The notes: generated by a model from the letters alone, not told the origin. A stretch of DNA of 64,000 nt from Streptosporangium roseum DSM 43021 (GCF_000024865.1 NC_013595.1:6758001-6822000); one strand, 5' to 3'. Counted from the stretch's first letter, positions 35,451 to 44,527 are shown. Numbers and translations are program-made.

Positions 35451-36419
35451 CTACGTCCCTTCCACGAGCTGATCGGCCACGTCGAGCACGTGCCGTCCTG
35501 CGGTCACCGGCAGGCATCGTCCCTCGACCGGGCCGATCTGCCGTGCCCACCGCTCCGGCACCGCCGCCTCACCGCGTCCCGCCCCGGCCAGGGCGCCGGC
35601 GATGGCCGCGGTGGTGTCGGCGTCCCGTCCCAGGTTCGCCGCGACCACCACGGACTCCTCCACCTCTCCCCTGCCCAGCAGGTAGGCGGCGAAGGCCAGG
35701 GCGACGGCCTCGGGGGCCAGGTCCGTCCACGGGTAGTGCCGGACCACGACCGCCTCGTGCAGCCGCGCGGCGACCTCGCCGGGTCCGGAGGGGTCCAGGA
35801 CGGCCTCCCGGGCCCGGTTGACGTTGCGGGCGGTCCACGAGTCGCCGGGGATCACGGCGAGTCCGGCCGCGACCACCTCCTCCGGAGAGGCCCCTGTCAT
35901 CGCGGCGGCCACCGCCCCGGCGACCGCGCGGCCGCCGAGGATGCCCTCGCCCGCGTTGCTCACGCAGCCGTCGATCTCCACCAGGCGGGCGGCCTCGCCG
36001 GGGTCTCCGGCGGCGAAGATCCCGTACGGCGCCGCGCGCATGGCCAGGCCGTCCGACCAGCCGTGCCGGTGCCACTGGCCGGTCAGCGGCGGTTCGAGGC
36101 CCCGCCGGAGCGCCTGGACGGCGCCGAGCTCGGAGAAGCCCGCCCCCTTCATGGGGCCGTCGACCAGGGGAATGATCTCCTGGCGGTAGGCCAGGGCGAC
36201 GTCCTGCGGGGTCAGCGCGTGCCCGTGCCGCACGAGCAGGGAGGCCGCGAAGATGGTGTACTCGGTGTCGTCGGTGCCCCCGCCGTCGATCTCGGTCAGC
36301 CTGCCCCAGCGGGCGGCGATCTGCTCAGGCGAGAGGTTCTCCGCCGGGCGCCCGAGAGCGTCGCCGGCCGCGAGGCCGAGCAGACACCCCCGGGCGCGCC
36401 CCCGATGTGTCAAGGTCAC
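35451..36419 (-). CDS. ADP-ribosylglycohydrolase-family protein with intact metal motifs
   Basis: This 322-residue protein has RGCLLGLAAGDALGRPAENL at the N-terminus, GGGTDDTEYTIFAASLL (first metal site) and ANLGRDADTTAAIAGALAGA (second metal site), so both metal sites look functional. The GTG start at 36419 overlaps the stop of the solute-binding-protein gene by 4 nt, which ties this hydrolase directly to the importer. Confidence 0.92.
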   Translation of the reverse strand: MTLTHRGRARGCLLGLAAGDALGRPAENLSPEQIAARWGRLTEIDGGGTDDTEYTIFAASLLVRHGHALTPQDVALAYRQEIIPLVDGPMKGAGFSELGAVQALRRGLEPPLTGQWHRHGWSDGLAMRAAPYGIFAAGDPGEAARLVEIDGCVSNAGEGILGGRAVAGAVAAAMTGASPEEVVAAGLAVIPGDSWTARNVNRAREAVLDPSGPGEVAARLHEAVVVRHYPWTDLAPEAVALAFAAYLLGRGEVEESVVVAANLGRDADTTAAIAGALAGAGRGEAAVPERWARQIGPVEGRCLPVTAGRHVLDVADQLVEGT

Positions 36420-37711
36420 TGGTTGTACCGCTCCAGCACCTTGTTGCCCTCGTCGACCAGCTTCTTCGCCGTCTCGTCGAGAGTGATCTTGTTGGCGAAG
36501 TACTGCTGCAGCGCCGGCGTGGCCACCTTGCTCTTCCACTCGTCGAAGCCGTTGACCTTCAGGAACGGCGCGACCACGAGGTTCTTGACCGATGCGGTCG
36601 CCACGTTCCAGCCGTTCTCCTCGGTCGTCATGGCCGGGTCGGCCGCGGCCTTGACCGAGGTCGGCAGCAGCCAGTCGCCCTTGGCGAGCTTGACCTGGTT
36701 CGGACCGTTCAGGAAGAAGGAGATGAACTTCAGCGACTGCTCGGGATACTTGCTGTCGGTGGCGACCGACAGCGTCTGCGAGACGGCGCCCTGCTCGGCG
36801 GTGGCGCCCTTCAGCGGCGGGAGGGTGACCCACTCGAAGCCGTCCGGCGCCTGCTCCACGACCTGCTGGCGCAGGTAGACGCCGACGGGCAGCATCGCGT
36901 ACTTGCCGGCGTAGAAGCCGGGCAGCGGGTCGGCGGAGCCCATGCCGAGCGCGGACGGGTCGGCGGACTTGTCCTTGTGGAGCTGGTCGTGGATGCGCTG
37001 GAGCACCTCGCGCTCCTCGGCGCCCACCTTCACCGTCGTCTTGCCGGCGGCGTCGGTCTGGAAGAACGTGCCGCCGAAGTTCAGGCCCAGGTTGAGCACC
37101 TTGTTGACCGGCGACTTCATCGGCCAGGCGACACCGTAGGCGTCACCCTTGGTGAGCTTCTTGGAGATCTCGGCGAACTCGTCCCACGTCCACGGATTCT
37201 CCGGGGTCGGGATGCGCACGCCCGCCTTGTCGAGCAGCTTCTTGTTGCCGATGATGACCTGCGACTCCTGGAGGAACGGCACGCCGTACACGCCCTGCCC
37301 GCCCTTGCCGTCGCCGAAGGTGACGGTGTCCCAGGCGGCCTGCGGGATGTCGCTCTTCAGCTCGGCCGGGACCTTGTCCGTGAGGTCCAGCAGGTAGCCG
37401 CGGTTGGCGAAGCCGGACAGCGCCGGGGAGTCGTCGTGGATGACGTCCGGGGGGTCGCCCGCCTCGAAGGAGGTGACGAGCTGGTCGTTGACGTTGTCCC
37501 AGCTCCCCTGGATGTACTCGACCTGGATCTTGGGGTTGGCCTTGTTCCACTCCTCGACGAGCTGCTTGTTGGCGGCGATCGACTCCTTCTGCCAGGCGAG
37601 GCTCTGGAATTTGATCTTCACCGGCTCGTCGGGGGCTGCCGCGGGCGATTCCGAACCGCATCCGGCGGCCAGAACGAGGAGGCCTGCGGCCAGCACGACC
37701 CTCTTGCGCAT
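36416..37711 (-). CDS. Sugar-type ABC transporter substrate-binding lipoprotein
   Basis: This 431-residue protein of the SBP_bac_1 (family 1) type has a lipoprotein signal ending LLVLAAGCGSES (Cys at about 18). The mature part contains LVEEWNKANPKIQVEYIQGSWDN and the late APFLKVNGFDEWKSKVATPALQQYFAN segment. It delivers the substrate to the two permeases encoded upstream in the operon. No ATPase gene is present, so a shared MsiK-type ATPase elsewhere is expected, as is common in actinomycetes. Confidence 0.93.
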   Translation of the reverse strand: MRKRVVLAAGLLVLAAGCGSESPAAAPDEPVKIKFQSLAWQKESIAANKQLVEEWNKANPKIQVEYIQGSWDNVNDQLVTSFEAGDPPDVIHDDSPALSGFANRGYLLDLTDKVPAELKSDIPQAAWDTVTFGDGKGGQGVYGVPFLQESQVIIGNKKLLDKAGVRIPTPENPWTWDEFAEISKKLTKGDAYGVAWPMKSPVNKVLNLGLNFGGTFFQTDAAGKTTVKVGAEEREVLQRIHDQLHKDKSADPSALGMGSADPLPGFYAGKYAMLPVGVYLRQQVVEQAPDGFEWVTLPPLKGATAEQGAVSQTLSVATDSKYPEQSLKFISFFLNGPNQVKLAKGDWLLPTSVKAAADPAMTTEENGWNVATASVKNLVVAPFLKVNGFDEWKSKVATPALQQYFANKITLDETAKKLVDEGNKVLERYNQ

Positions 37712-37740
37712 ATGACTTCTCCTATCGGGGGGTGGGCTAT

Positions 37741-38559
37741 CTATCCCTTGACGGCCCCGGCCATCAGGCCGGACCTCAGCCGTCGCTGGATGAATGCGAA
37801 GAACACCAGGCTCGGGATCGTCGCCAGAAGCGAGGCTGCGGCGAGCGGCCCGAGGCGCACGACCCCCTCCGCGCCGGTGAACTTCACCAGCGTCAGCGGC
37901 AGGGTCGCCACATCCGGGTCCTTGAGGACGATCAGGGCGAACAGGAACTCGTTCCAGGAGGAGATGAACGAGAACAGCAGGGTCGCGACCACGCCGGGGG
38001 CCAGCAGCGGGGCGACGACGCTCAGCAGCGACCGCACCCGCCCGGCCCCGTCCACCGCGGCGGCCTCCTCCAGCTCGCGCGGTACGGCACGGACGTATCC
38101 CTGGAGCATCCACAGCGCGAACGGCAGCGTGAAGGTGACGTGCACGACGGTCAGGCCGGTCAGCGTGTTCACCAGGTCCAGCCTGCGCAGCACCATGAAC
38201 AGCGGGAGGATGATCAGGATGAACGGGAAGACCTGGCTGACCAGAACCCACCCGATCGCGATCCGGTTGAGCATCGAACGGTAGCGGGCCAGCGCGTAGG
38301 CGGCGGGCAGCGCCAGGATCACGGTGAGCACCGCGCTGACCACCGCGACGACGAGGCTGCGCACCCCGCTGCCGACCAGGTCCTGCTCCGCGAAGGCGTC
38401 GGCGAAGTTGGTCAGCGTCGGTGAGCGCGGGATCCACGTCGGATCCAGGCTCGCCATCTCCTGCGGGGTCTTCAGCGCCGTGGACAGCAGCCAGACCAGC
38501 GGGAACGCCAGGAAGACGATGTAGCCGGCCAGGGCCAGATAACGCAACGCCTTGCCCAT
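37741..38559 (-). CDS. Sugar-type ABC transporter permease (MalG-like)
   Basis: This 272-residue permease has six hydrophobic helices and the MalG EAA motif VPRELEEAAAVDGAGRVRSLLSVVAPLLAPG near residue 145. It starts 1 bp after the stop of the MalF-like gene. Confidence 0.93.
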   Translation of the reverse strand: MGKALRYLALAGYIVFLAFPLVWLLSTALKTPQEMASLDPTWIPRSPTLTNFADAFAEQDLVGSGVRSLVVAVVSAVLTVILALPAAYALARYRSMLNRIAIGWVLVSQVFPFILIILPLFMVLRRLDLVNTLTGLTVVHVTFTLPFALWMLQGYVRAVPRELEEAAAVDGAGRVRSLLSVVAPLLAPGVVATLLFSFISSWNEFLFALIVLKDPDVATLPLTLVKFTGAEGVVRLGPLAAASLLATIPSLVFFAFIQRRLRSGLMAGAVKG

Positions 38560-38560
38560 G

Positions 38561-39472
38561 TCAGCTCGCCTCCCGCATCTGCCGCCAGAGGTAGACGCCC
38601 AGCACGGCCAGCACGACGATCACGATCGCCACGCCCAGGGTGGCCGCGTAGCCGAAGAAGCCGTAGCGGAAGGCCTCCTCGTAGGCGAACAGCATCGGCA
38701 GGCGGGTCTGGCCTCCCGGGCCGCCCTGCGTGAGAACGTAGACCAGCCCGAACTGGTTGATGTTCCAGACGAAGTCCAGCGAGGTGATGGCCACGATGAC
38801 CGGGCGGAGCTGGGGCAGGGTGATGTTCCAGAACCTGCGCCAGACACCCGCGCCGTCCACCTCGACCGCCTCGTACAGCTCCTTGGGGACGCTCTGCAAC
38901 CCGGCCAGCAGCACCACCGTGGTCTGCGGCATGCCGGTCCAGATCCCGACGACGATCACCGCGGGCAGCGCGATGGAGAAGTCGTTGAGCCAGTCGATCT
39001 CGGTGCCCAGCATGCTGTTGAGGATCCCGGCGTCCGGGTGGTAGACCAGCCGCCACATCAGCCCGATGACCACCGGCGGCATCGCCCACGGCACCATGGC
39101 CAGCACCCGGGCGAACCCCCGGAACCGCATTTTCTGGTTGAGCAGCAGCGCCAGCCCCAGCGAGGCCAGGAACTGCAGCACGGTCACCGAGACCGCCCAG
39201 ATCATCCCGATCCGGAACGACGCCCAGAAGTCCCCGTCGGTCAGCAGGTCCCCGAAGTTCGACAGGCCGACGAACGAGGTGACCGCGTTGCGCCCGGAGC
39301 GCGCGTCGGTGAAGGCCAGGAAGATTCCGTACAGCAGCGGCCCCACGCTGAACACCAGCACGGGCACCAGGGCGGGCAGCATCAGCAGCAGCGCCTCGCG
39401 CCCCTGCCGGCCGCCCTTGCGGGGCTTCTTCGGGGGCACCGTCCTGACCGGCCGGTCGGCGGTGAGGGTCAC
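38561..39472 (-). CDS. Sugar-type ABC transporter permease (MalF-like)
   Basis: This 303-residue permease starts at GTG 39472 after gggagaggag, overlapping the lacI stop by 4 nt. After a basic N-terminus there are six helices and the EAA motif VPKELYEAVEVDGAGVWRRFWNITLPQLRPV. Confidence 0.92.
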   Translation of the reverse strand: MTLTADRPVRTVPPKKPRKGGRQGREALLLMLPALVPVLVFSVGPLLYGIFLAFTDARSGRNAVTSFVGLSNFGDLLTDGDFWASFRIGMIWAVSVTVLQFLASLGLALLLNQKMRFRGFARVLAMVPWAMPPVVIGLMWRLVYHPDAGILNSMLGTEIDWLNDFSIALPAVIVVGIWTGMPQTTVVLLAGLQSVPKELYEAVEVDGAGVWRRFWNITLPQLRPVIVAITSLDFVWNINQFGLVYVLTQGGPGGQTRLPMLFAYEEAFRYGFFGYAATLGVAIVIVVLAVLGVYLWRQMREAS

Positions 39473-40491
39473 GGGGTCTCCTCTCCCACGGTCGAGGCCC
39501 GGATCATGAGGTGGGGCGGCACGGTGACCACCTTGGGGTCCCGGTCGCCGTTGCCCAGCCGGTCCAGGAGCAGTTCGGCCGCCAGCCGGCCACGCTCGGC
39601 CGAGCCGAGGGAGACGCTGGTCAGCGAGGGCCAGGCGACGGCGGCCAGGTCTATGTCGTCCATGCCGGCCACCGCCACGTCCTCCGGCACCCGCCGGCCC
39701 GCCCGGCGCAGGACGTCCAGCGCGCCGAGCGCGATCAGGTCGTTGGCGCACATGACGGCGTCCAGGTCGGGCGCCCTGGACAGCAGCCGGCTCACCGCCT
39801 GCGCCCCCTCGGCGCGGTAGAAGTCGCCGATCTCCACCAGGTTCTCGTCGTACGGCAGGCCGAGCTCCCTGATCCCCTCGGCGTAGGCCGTGGACCGGGC
39901 CGAGCCGGGGACCGTGTCCAGCGGGCCGTTGACGAATCCGATGCGGCGGCGCCCCAGGGAGTGGAAGTGCTCCAGCGCCAGCCGTACGCCGGTGCGCGAG
40001 TCGGTGCGGACGTTGTCCACCCGCGTGCCGTCCGGCACCGAGCCGATGATGACCACGGGGGCGCGGGCCGCCTCGACGGCCTTCAGGTGGGCCTCGCCGA
40101 TCCGTAGCGGGATCATGATGAGCCCGTCCACGTAGCGCTCTCCGAGGCTGCGGAGCACGTCGATCTCCTCGGCCACGTCCGCGTCCGTGGAGTGCAGCAC
40201 GAGACGGTATCCCGCCGCCTTCAGCACCGGCTGGATCTCGCGGACCATCGTCAGGTAGACCGGGTTGCCGATGTCGGCCATGGCGAAGGCCACCTGGTTG
40301 GTCCGGCGCGACTTCAGCGACCGGGCCACCGAGTTGGGGACGTATCCCAGCTCGTCGGCCGCGCTGAGCACCCGGCGCACGGTGTCCTCGCGGGTCGGCA
40401 GCCCGTTGAGCACGCGGGAGACCGAGGCGATCGAGACGCCCGCCCGCTCCGCGATCGTGGTGATCGTCGGCCCGTCGCTCACAGAGACCAC
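39469..40491 (-). CDS. LacI-family regulator heading the ADP-ribosylglycohydrolase operon
   Basis: This 340-residue LacI protein has the helix-turn-helix TITTIAERAGVSIASVSRVLNGLPTREDTVRRVLSAADELGYVPN (residues 9-53) and the ribose-binding-like effector domain (SLGRRRIGFVNGP, MCANDLIALGALDVLRRAGRRVPEDVAVAGMDDID). The start is GTG 40491 or, 3 codons later, GTG (VSDGP). It is the first gene of the operon and sits behind two LacI operators, so it should repress itself and all genes downstream. Its effector is probably the imported sugar-like compound or ribose. Confidence 0.93.
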   Translation of the reverse strand: MVSVSDGPTITTIAERAGVSIASVSRVLNGLPTREDTVRRVLSAADELGYVPNSVARSLKSRRTNQVAFAMADIGNPVYLTMVREIQPVLKAAGYRLVLHSTDADVAEEIDVLRSLGERYVDGLIMIPLRIGEAHLKAVEAARAPVVIIGSVPDGTRVDNVRTDSRTGVRLALEHFHSLGRRRIGFVNGPLDTVPGSARSTAYAEGIRELGLPYDENLVEIGDFYRAEGAQAVSRLLSRAPDLDAVMCANDLIALGALDVLRRAGRRVPEDVAVAGMDDIDLAAVAWPSLTSVSLGSAERGRLAAELLLDRLGNGDRDPKVVTVPPHLMIRASTVGEETP

Positions 40492-40499
40492 ACCTTTCT

Positions 40500-40544
40500 G
40501 TAAACGTTTACCGCCATCTTCGGTGATTTGCTGAAAACGTTTAC
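40500..40544. promoter_or_regulatory. Two LacI operators, 33 bp apart
   Basis: A perfect 12-bp palindrome gtaaacgtttac lies at 40500-40511, and a one-mismatch copy gaaaacgtttac lies at 40533-40544. The start-to-start spacing of 33 bp is about three helical turns, so two dimers would bind on the same face. The first operator lies 8 bp upstream of the lacI start codon. Confidence 0.85.
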
Positions 40545-41316
40545 GGGGTTAGGGGAATGTAACTCGCCCGTAATGGGCGACGTCAAGTCACGATCGAATA
40601 ACAGCACGTCAGAAGGGTCCTCACCGCTCAGGGGACTCCGATCGAACCACGTCCTGAGCGACCCCGGAGCTGGACCGGCACTCCGCACCCATTGCGAGAT
40701 CAACCGCCGCCCGCCCCCCTTCCGCCCTCGCCCTCCGGCCTCCCGCCCACCGGGCCCGGTTGCGTCCACGGACGTGGCGTACGGGTTCCGCCGGTGGCGG
40801 GCGGCGGTAACGGTCCCCGTACGGCGCCGCGCCGATTGACGACGAATGCCTCCGACTCCACCCCCGGCCTCATCCTCAGCCCAGCCCCGGCGTCGGACAC
40901 TCGTACGCCACGCCATTGGACGTGGCCCCAGGTCCCTCCTCGGCCGCCGGTCGCCGCGTCCATCGGACCGCCCCGCACCCGCCGGACAGATGGCGGACAC
41001 GCGGGACGAGGAGCAGTCAATCCGATTTCTCCATGTAATCGAAAATAGGCACTGCTACGCCTTTTGTCTTTTCGCTTTTGTCATTCGATTAACTTGCCCG
41101 CGGTGCCGCAGATGAACGGCAGGGTAGGCACGGATCGGCTGTTTCATTCAGAACGGGCGGGGACGCATGCCGATCACTCCACCCCCGGACGGAATGGCTG
41201 GGGAGAAAGGCCGTGGATAGCGAAGAATACGCCCCTCCATGGCACCTTCCCCACTGATTCACAGATTAAGGCCATATATCCGATTCACCTCAGCGTGAAG
41301 TTCATCAGGGGGATCC
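40545..41316. other. Long gene-free interval
   Basis: No convincing gene is seen on either strand; frames here are low-complexity Pro/Arg/Gly or lack ribosome-binding sites. A small hairpin cgccc-gtaat-gggcg lies near 40567-40581. The part from 41020 to 41310 is clearly AT-richer and holds an 8-bp inverted repeat (taatcgaa 41036-41043, ttcgatta 41084-41091). It probably contains the promoter region of the secreted TNT protein. Confidence 0.5.
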
Positions 41317-42246
41317 GTGCGGCATTTTCGACGACGCGCACCGCTGGCCGCCGCCATCGGCCTCGTCACTGCTGCTTTCACCGGTGTCGCGGCCCATGCC
41401 GCCACCGGCGCCCATCCGGCCTCCGGCCCGCCCGGCACCTACTGCCCGTCCGCCTCGGCCGCCGGAGTGCCGGTCGCGGCGGGCCTTCCGTGCGTGGATA
41501 CGATCACGCGGCCGCGCCCCGTGCCGGCCACGGACACCGCGTCGTCCGTGCACACCGCGCCGGCCACGAACGTCGCGCCGCCCACGGACACCGTCCCGTC
41601 CGTGAACGCCGGGGCCGCCACTCAGCCGGAGGCCTCCGGCCGGACGGCCCCCACGGCGGACGGCAAACCCTCCAAGCAGGTCTGCGGGCCGCCGTACCTC
41701 GACGACGACCCGATCCTCGGGCCCAAGTATCTCCCGGAGGACGGGCCGCTCGGCAAGATCCTGCGCGACTACAAGCCGCTGAACGGGATCTCCCCGCAGG
41801 AGTTCGTCGACCGCTACTGGGACGAGAGCACCAACTGGTGGCGCTACCCGCAGGACTACGGCTTCGCCCACTCCGGCGGCTACGCCAACGGCAAGCTGCT
41901 GGTGCGGACGGTGACACTGCCGGTCGGCACGGACCTCGACCGTTTCGGCGGCGAGCAGGGCTCCTTCGTCTCCCCGCTCGGCGCGTCCTACGTCGGGCGC
42001 GCGCTGCCGCCGAACAATCTCAACACCTTTCAGGCGGCCCCGAAATACATCTGCAACTACCACACCTACAAGGTGATAAAGGAGTTCAAAGTGGATGGCG
42101 GTCCGGCCGCCGCGGCATTCCAGCAGGAAGGCGCCGGACGGCAGTACCACCTGGTGAGCAAGTACATTCCCGAAGCGCCCCGGACGTCCCCGGAGGTGTC
42201 CGTGGCATGGCTGCTCGACAACGGATACCTGAAAGCGTCGAACTGA
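41317..42246 (+). CDS. Secreted TNT-domain protein (putative NAD glycohydrolase)
   Basis: This 309-residue protein starts at GTG 41317 after caggggg. A signal peptide (RRRAPLAAAIGLVTAAFTGVAAHA) is followed by a Thr/Pro/Ala-rich linker (30-115) and a conserved region DDDPILGPKYLPEDGPLGKIL. The C-terminal TNT domain has TLPVGTDLDRFGGEQGSFVSPLG, YVGRALPP and YHLVSKYIPE before WLLDNGYL. The domain is named after the tuberculosis necrotizing toxin, which hydrolyses NAD. No immunity gene is recognisable next to it, as expected if the enzyme acts only outside the cell. Confidence 0.85.
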   Translation: MRHFRRRAPLAAAIGLVTAAFTGVAAHAATGAHPASGPPGTYCPSASAAGVPVAAGLPCVDTITRPRPVPATDTASSVHTAPATNVAPPTDTVPSVNAGAATQPEASGRTAPTADGKPSKQVCGPPYLDDDPILGPKYLPEDGPLGKILRDYKPLNGISPQEFVDRYWDESTNWWRYPQDYGFAHSGGYANGKLLVRTVTLPVGTDLDRFGGEQGSFVSPLGASYVGRALPPNNLNTFQAAPKYICNYHTYKVIKEFKVDGGPAAAAFQQEGAGRQYHLVSKYIPEAPRTSPEVSVAWLLDNGYLKASN

Positions 42247-42367
42247 GCGTTTACCCGGGAAAGGGGGCCGCCGGATCCCGCGGTCCCCTTCACCCTCACC
42301 GGGGCTCTCCGGCTCTCCCGGCCGTCGGGCGCACTCGCCGGCGGCCGCCCGCCGGAGCCGGGAACAG

Positions 42368-42468
42368 CCCGGCTCGGAGGCGGCCCGGCTCAGCAGACAA
42401 CCCGGCTCAGGAGACGACCCGGCTCAGGAGACAGCCGGGCTCAGCGGGCTGCCGGGCTCAGGAGCGCA
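42368..42468. repeat. Tandem array, six 16- or 17-bp units
   Basis: Units at 42368-42383 (16 bp), 42384-42400, 42401-42417, 42418-42434, 42435-42451 and 42452-42468 have the consensus cccggctcaggagacga. The array runs into the 3' end of the minus-strand response-regulator gene, whose stop is at 42458-42460. Confidence 0.88.
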
Positions 42469-43105
42469 GGTAGGCGAGGACGGCCAGGACGCGGCGGTGC
42501 TGGTCACCGTCCTCGGCGTACAGGCCGAGCTTGGCGAAGATGCTCCGGATGTGCTTCTCCACCGCGCCGTCGCTGATCACGAGCTGGCGGCCGATGGCGG
42601 GGTTGGACCTGCCCTCCGCCATCAGGCCGAGCACCTCCCGCTCTCGCGGGGTGAGCAGGGCGAGCGGGTCGTCGCGGCGCCGCCGTACCATCAGCTGGGC
42701 CACCACCTGCGGGTCGAAGATCGTCCCACCGGCCGCGACGGTGCGCAGGCCCCCCATGAAGTCGTCCACGTCCACGACCCGGTCCTTGAGCAGGTAGCCC
42801 ACCGCGCCCCTGGCGTCGGCCAGCAGGTCGTCGGCATAGGACACCTCCACGTACTGGGACAGGATCAGCATCGGCGCGCCCGGCACCCGCCGGCGCGCCT
42901 CGACCGCCGCCCGCAGCCCCTCGTCGGTGAAACCGGGCGGCATTCTGACGTCGACCACCGAGACGTCCGGCCGGTGCTCGGCGACGGCCTCCACCAGGCC
43001 GTCGCCGTCCCCCACCGCCGCGACCACCTCGCAGCCGAACTCCTCGAGCAGCCTGATCAGGCCCTCTCTGATCAGCACTGCGTCGTCGGCCACGACTACC
43101 CGCAC
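42458..43105 (-). CDS. NarL/LuxR-family response regulator
   Basis: This 215-residue regulator has the receiver acidic pair D7/D8, phospho-acceptor D52 (VSVVDVRMPPGFTDEG) and conserved K in GYLLKDRVVDVDDF. The LuxR domain reads LTPREREVLGLMAEGRSNPAIGRQLVISDGAVEKHIRSIFAKLGL. The start is GTG 43105, overlapping the kinase gene by 10 bp. The last residues lie in a tandem array. Confidence 0.93.
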   Translation of the reverse strand: MRVVVADDAVLIREGLIRLLEEFGCEVVAAVGDGDGLVEAVAEHRPDVSVVDVRMPPGFTDEGLRAAVEARRRVPGAPMLILSQYVEVSYADDLLADARGAVGYLLKDRVVDVDDFMGGLRTVAAGGTIFDPQVVAQLMVRRRRDDPLALLTPREREVLGLMAEGRSNPAIGRQLVISDGAVEKHIRSIFAKLGLYAEDGDQHRRVLAVLAYLRS

Positions 43106-44343
43106 GGCACCTCCGCCACGATCACTGTCGGCCCGCCCACCGGTGAGTCCACCGCGAGCTCCCCGTCGACCGCCTTGAGGCGGTCGCCGAGCCCGGACAG
43201 GCCGTGTCCCTTGGCGACGTGTGCGCCGCCCACTCCATCATCCCCGATCGTCAGCATCAGGACGCCCCCGGTCTTGGTCAGCGACACCGTGCAGACGGTG
43301 GCGTGGCTGTGCTTGGCGACGTTGGTCAGGCTCTCGGCGACCACGAAGTAGACGGTGTTCTCCACCGCCGCCGCGAAGCGGCCGGTGACCTGCACGTCCA
43401 GCTCGACGGGGATGGTGCAGCGGCTGGCCAGCGCCGCGAGCGCCGGGGCCAGGCCGCGGTCGGTCAGGATCGGCGGCGCGATGCCGCGGGAGAGCGCGCG
43501 CAGCTCGTCCAGGGTGTCCCGGGTCGAGGTGATGGCCTGGCTGAGCATCGCCTCGACCGCCTGCGGGTCGCGCTTGAGCTGGCGCTGGGCCCGTGACAGG
43601 TCCATGGCCAGGGAGACCAGGCGCTGCTGCGGCCCGTCGTGGATGTCGCGCTCCAGCCGCCGCAGCGCGTTGGCCTCGGCCGACACCGCGGCGGCCCGGC
43701 CCTCGGCGAGGTCGTCGATGCGCTCGTGCAGCTCGGCGACGCCGGTCAGCATGGCACGGCCGAGCCCGGCCCGGATGAGCGCGGCGCTGCGCACGACCAC
43801 CGGCAGGGTGAGCGCGAACAGCACGCCGATGCTGGTGTTGATGACCACGTCGATCCAGACGCTGTCCCCGAGCCCGAGCAGGTAGGCCAGCCCCTCGTTG
43901 CCCGGGATGGCGGCGGTGATCCATCCGTAGAGGGGGGTGGCCAGGCCCAGGATCGTCCCGGCCCACCAGGTCACCGTGAAGACGAACGTCACGACGGAGA
44001 TCGGGAAGGCCACGATCCCGTAGAGCAGGTCGAGCCACGACTGGCCGCTGGTCAGGGGGTTCACCATGCGGCGGAACCATCCGGCCGTCTCCGGCGCCGG
44101 CCGGTAGCGGGGGCGGGGCAGCGCGCGGCCGAGCACCTCGGGCAGCATCCGCCGTTCCACATCGGCCATGCCCCGTGCCACCAGCAGCGTCGTCGCCAGG
44201 ACCGGCAGCCCCACCCACACGACCACCGTGCCGATCCCGGCGGCGAAGCCCGCCACCATCAGGACGAAGAAGACGACGGAGAGGGGGAAGCCGGCGATCA
44301 GATACCGGCTGTCCGTGCCGATACGGCGCAGGAGGGTTCTCAT
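43096..44343 (-). CDS. HisKA_3 sensor histidine kinase
   Basis: This 415-residue kinase has an N-terminal sensor domain with four hydrophobic segments in residues 15-185. The box ALRRLERDIHDGPQQRLVSLAMDLS carries H235, and the ATPase domain contains ESLTNVAKHSHA and GHGLSGLGDRL. ATG 44343 follows ggagg. It overlaps the regulator gene by 10 bp and lies divergent from the acyltransferase gene, which may be its target. Confidence 0.93.
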   Translation of the reverse strand: MRTLLRRIGTDSRYLIAGFPLSVVFFVLMVAGFAAGIGTVVVWVGLPVLATTLLVARGMADVERRMLPEVLGRALPRPRYRPAPETAGWFRRMVNPLTSGQSWLDLLYGIVAFPISVVTFVFTVTWWAGTILGLATPLYGWITAAIPGNEGLAYLLGLGDSVWIDVVINTSIGVLFALTLPVVVRSAALIRAGLGRAMLTGVAELHERIDDLAEGRAAAVSAEANALRRLERDIHDGPQQRLVSLAMDLSRAQRQLKRDPQAVEAMLSQAITSTRDTLDELRALSRGIAPPILTDRGLAPALAALASRCTIPVELDVQVTGRFAAAVENTVYFVVAESLTNVAKHSHATVCTVSLTKTGGVLMLTIGDDGVGGAHVAKGHGLSGLGDRLKAVDGELAVDSPVGGPTVIVAEVPCG

Positions 44344-44527
44344 GGCGTCAACGCTACGAGCCCGGGGGTGAGGCTTCGACCCTGCGTGCCGCCGTCCGGG
44401 GGTAGGGCCAGCCCTACCCCCGTCACGGGTGCGAGCTTGAAGGGGAAACTGCTGCGGGCGTGACTGCGCCGGCCGGGGGCCCCACGGGAGGGTTGAACCA
44501 CCGCTCCCCCGACGAATCGAGACCCCC

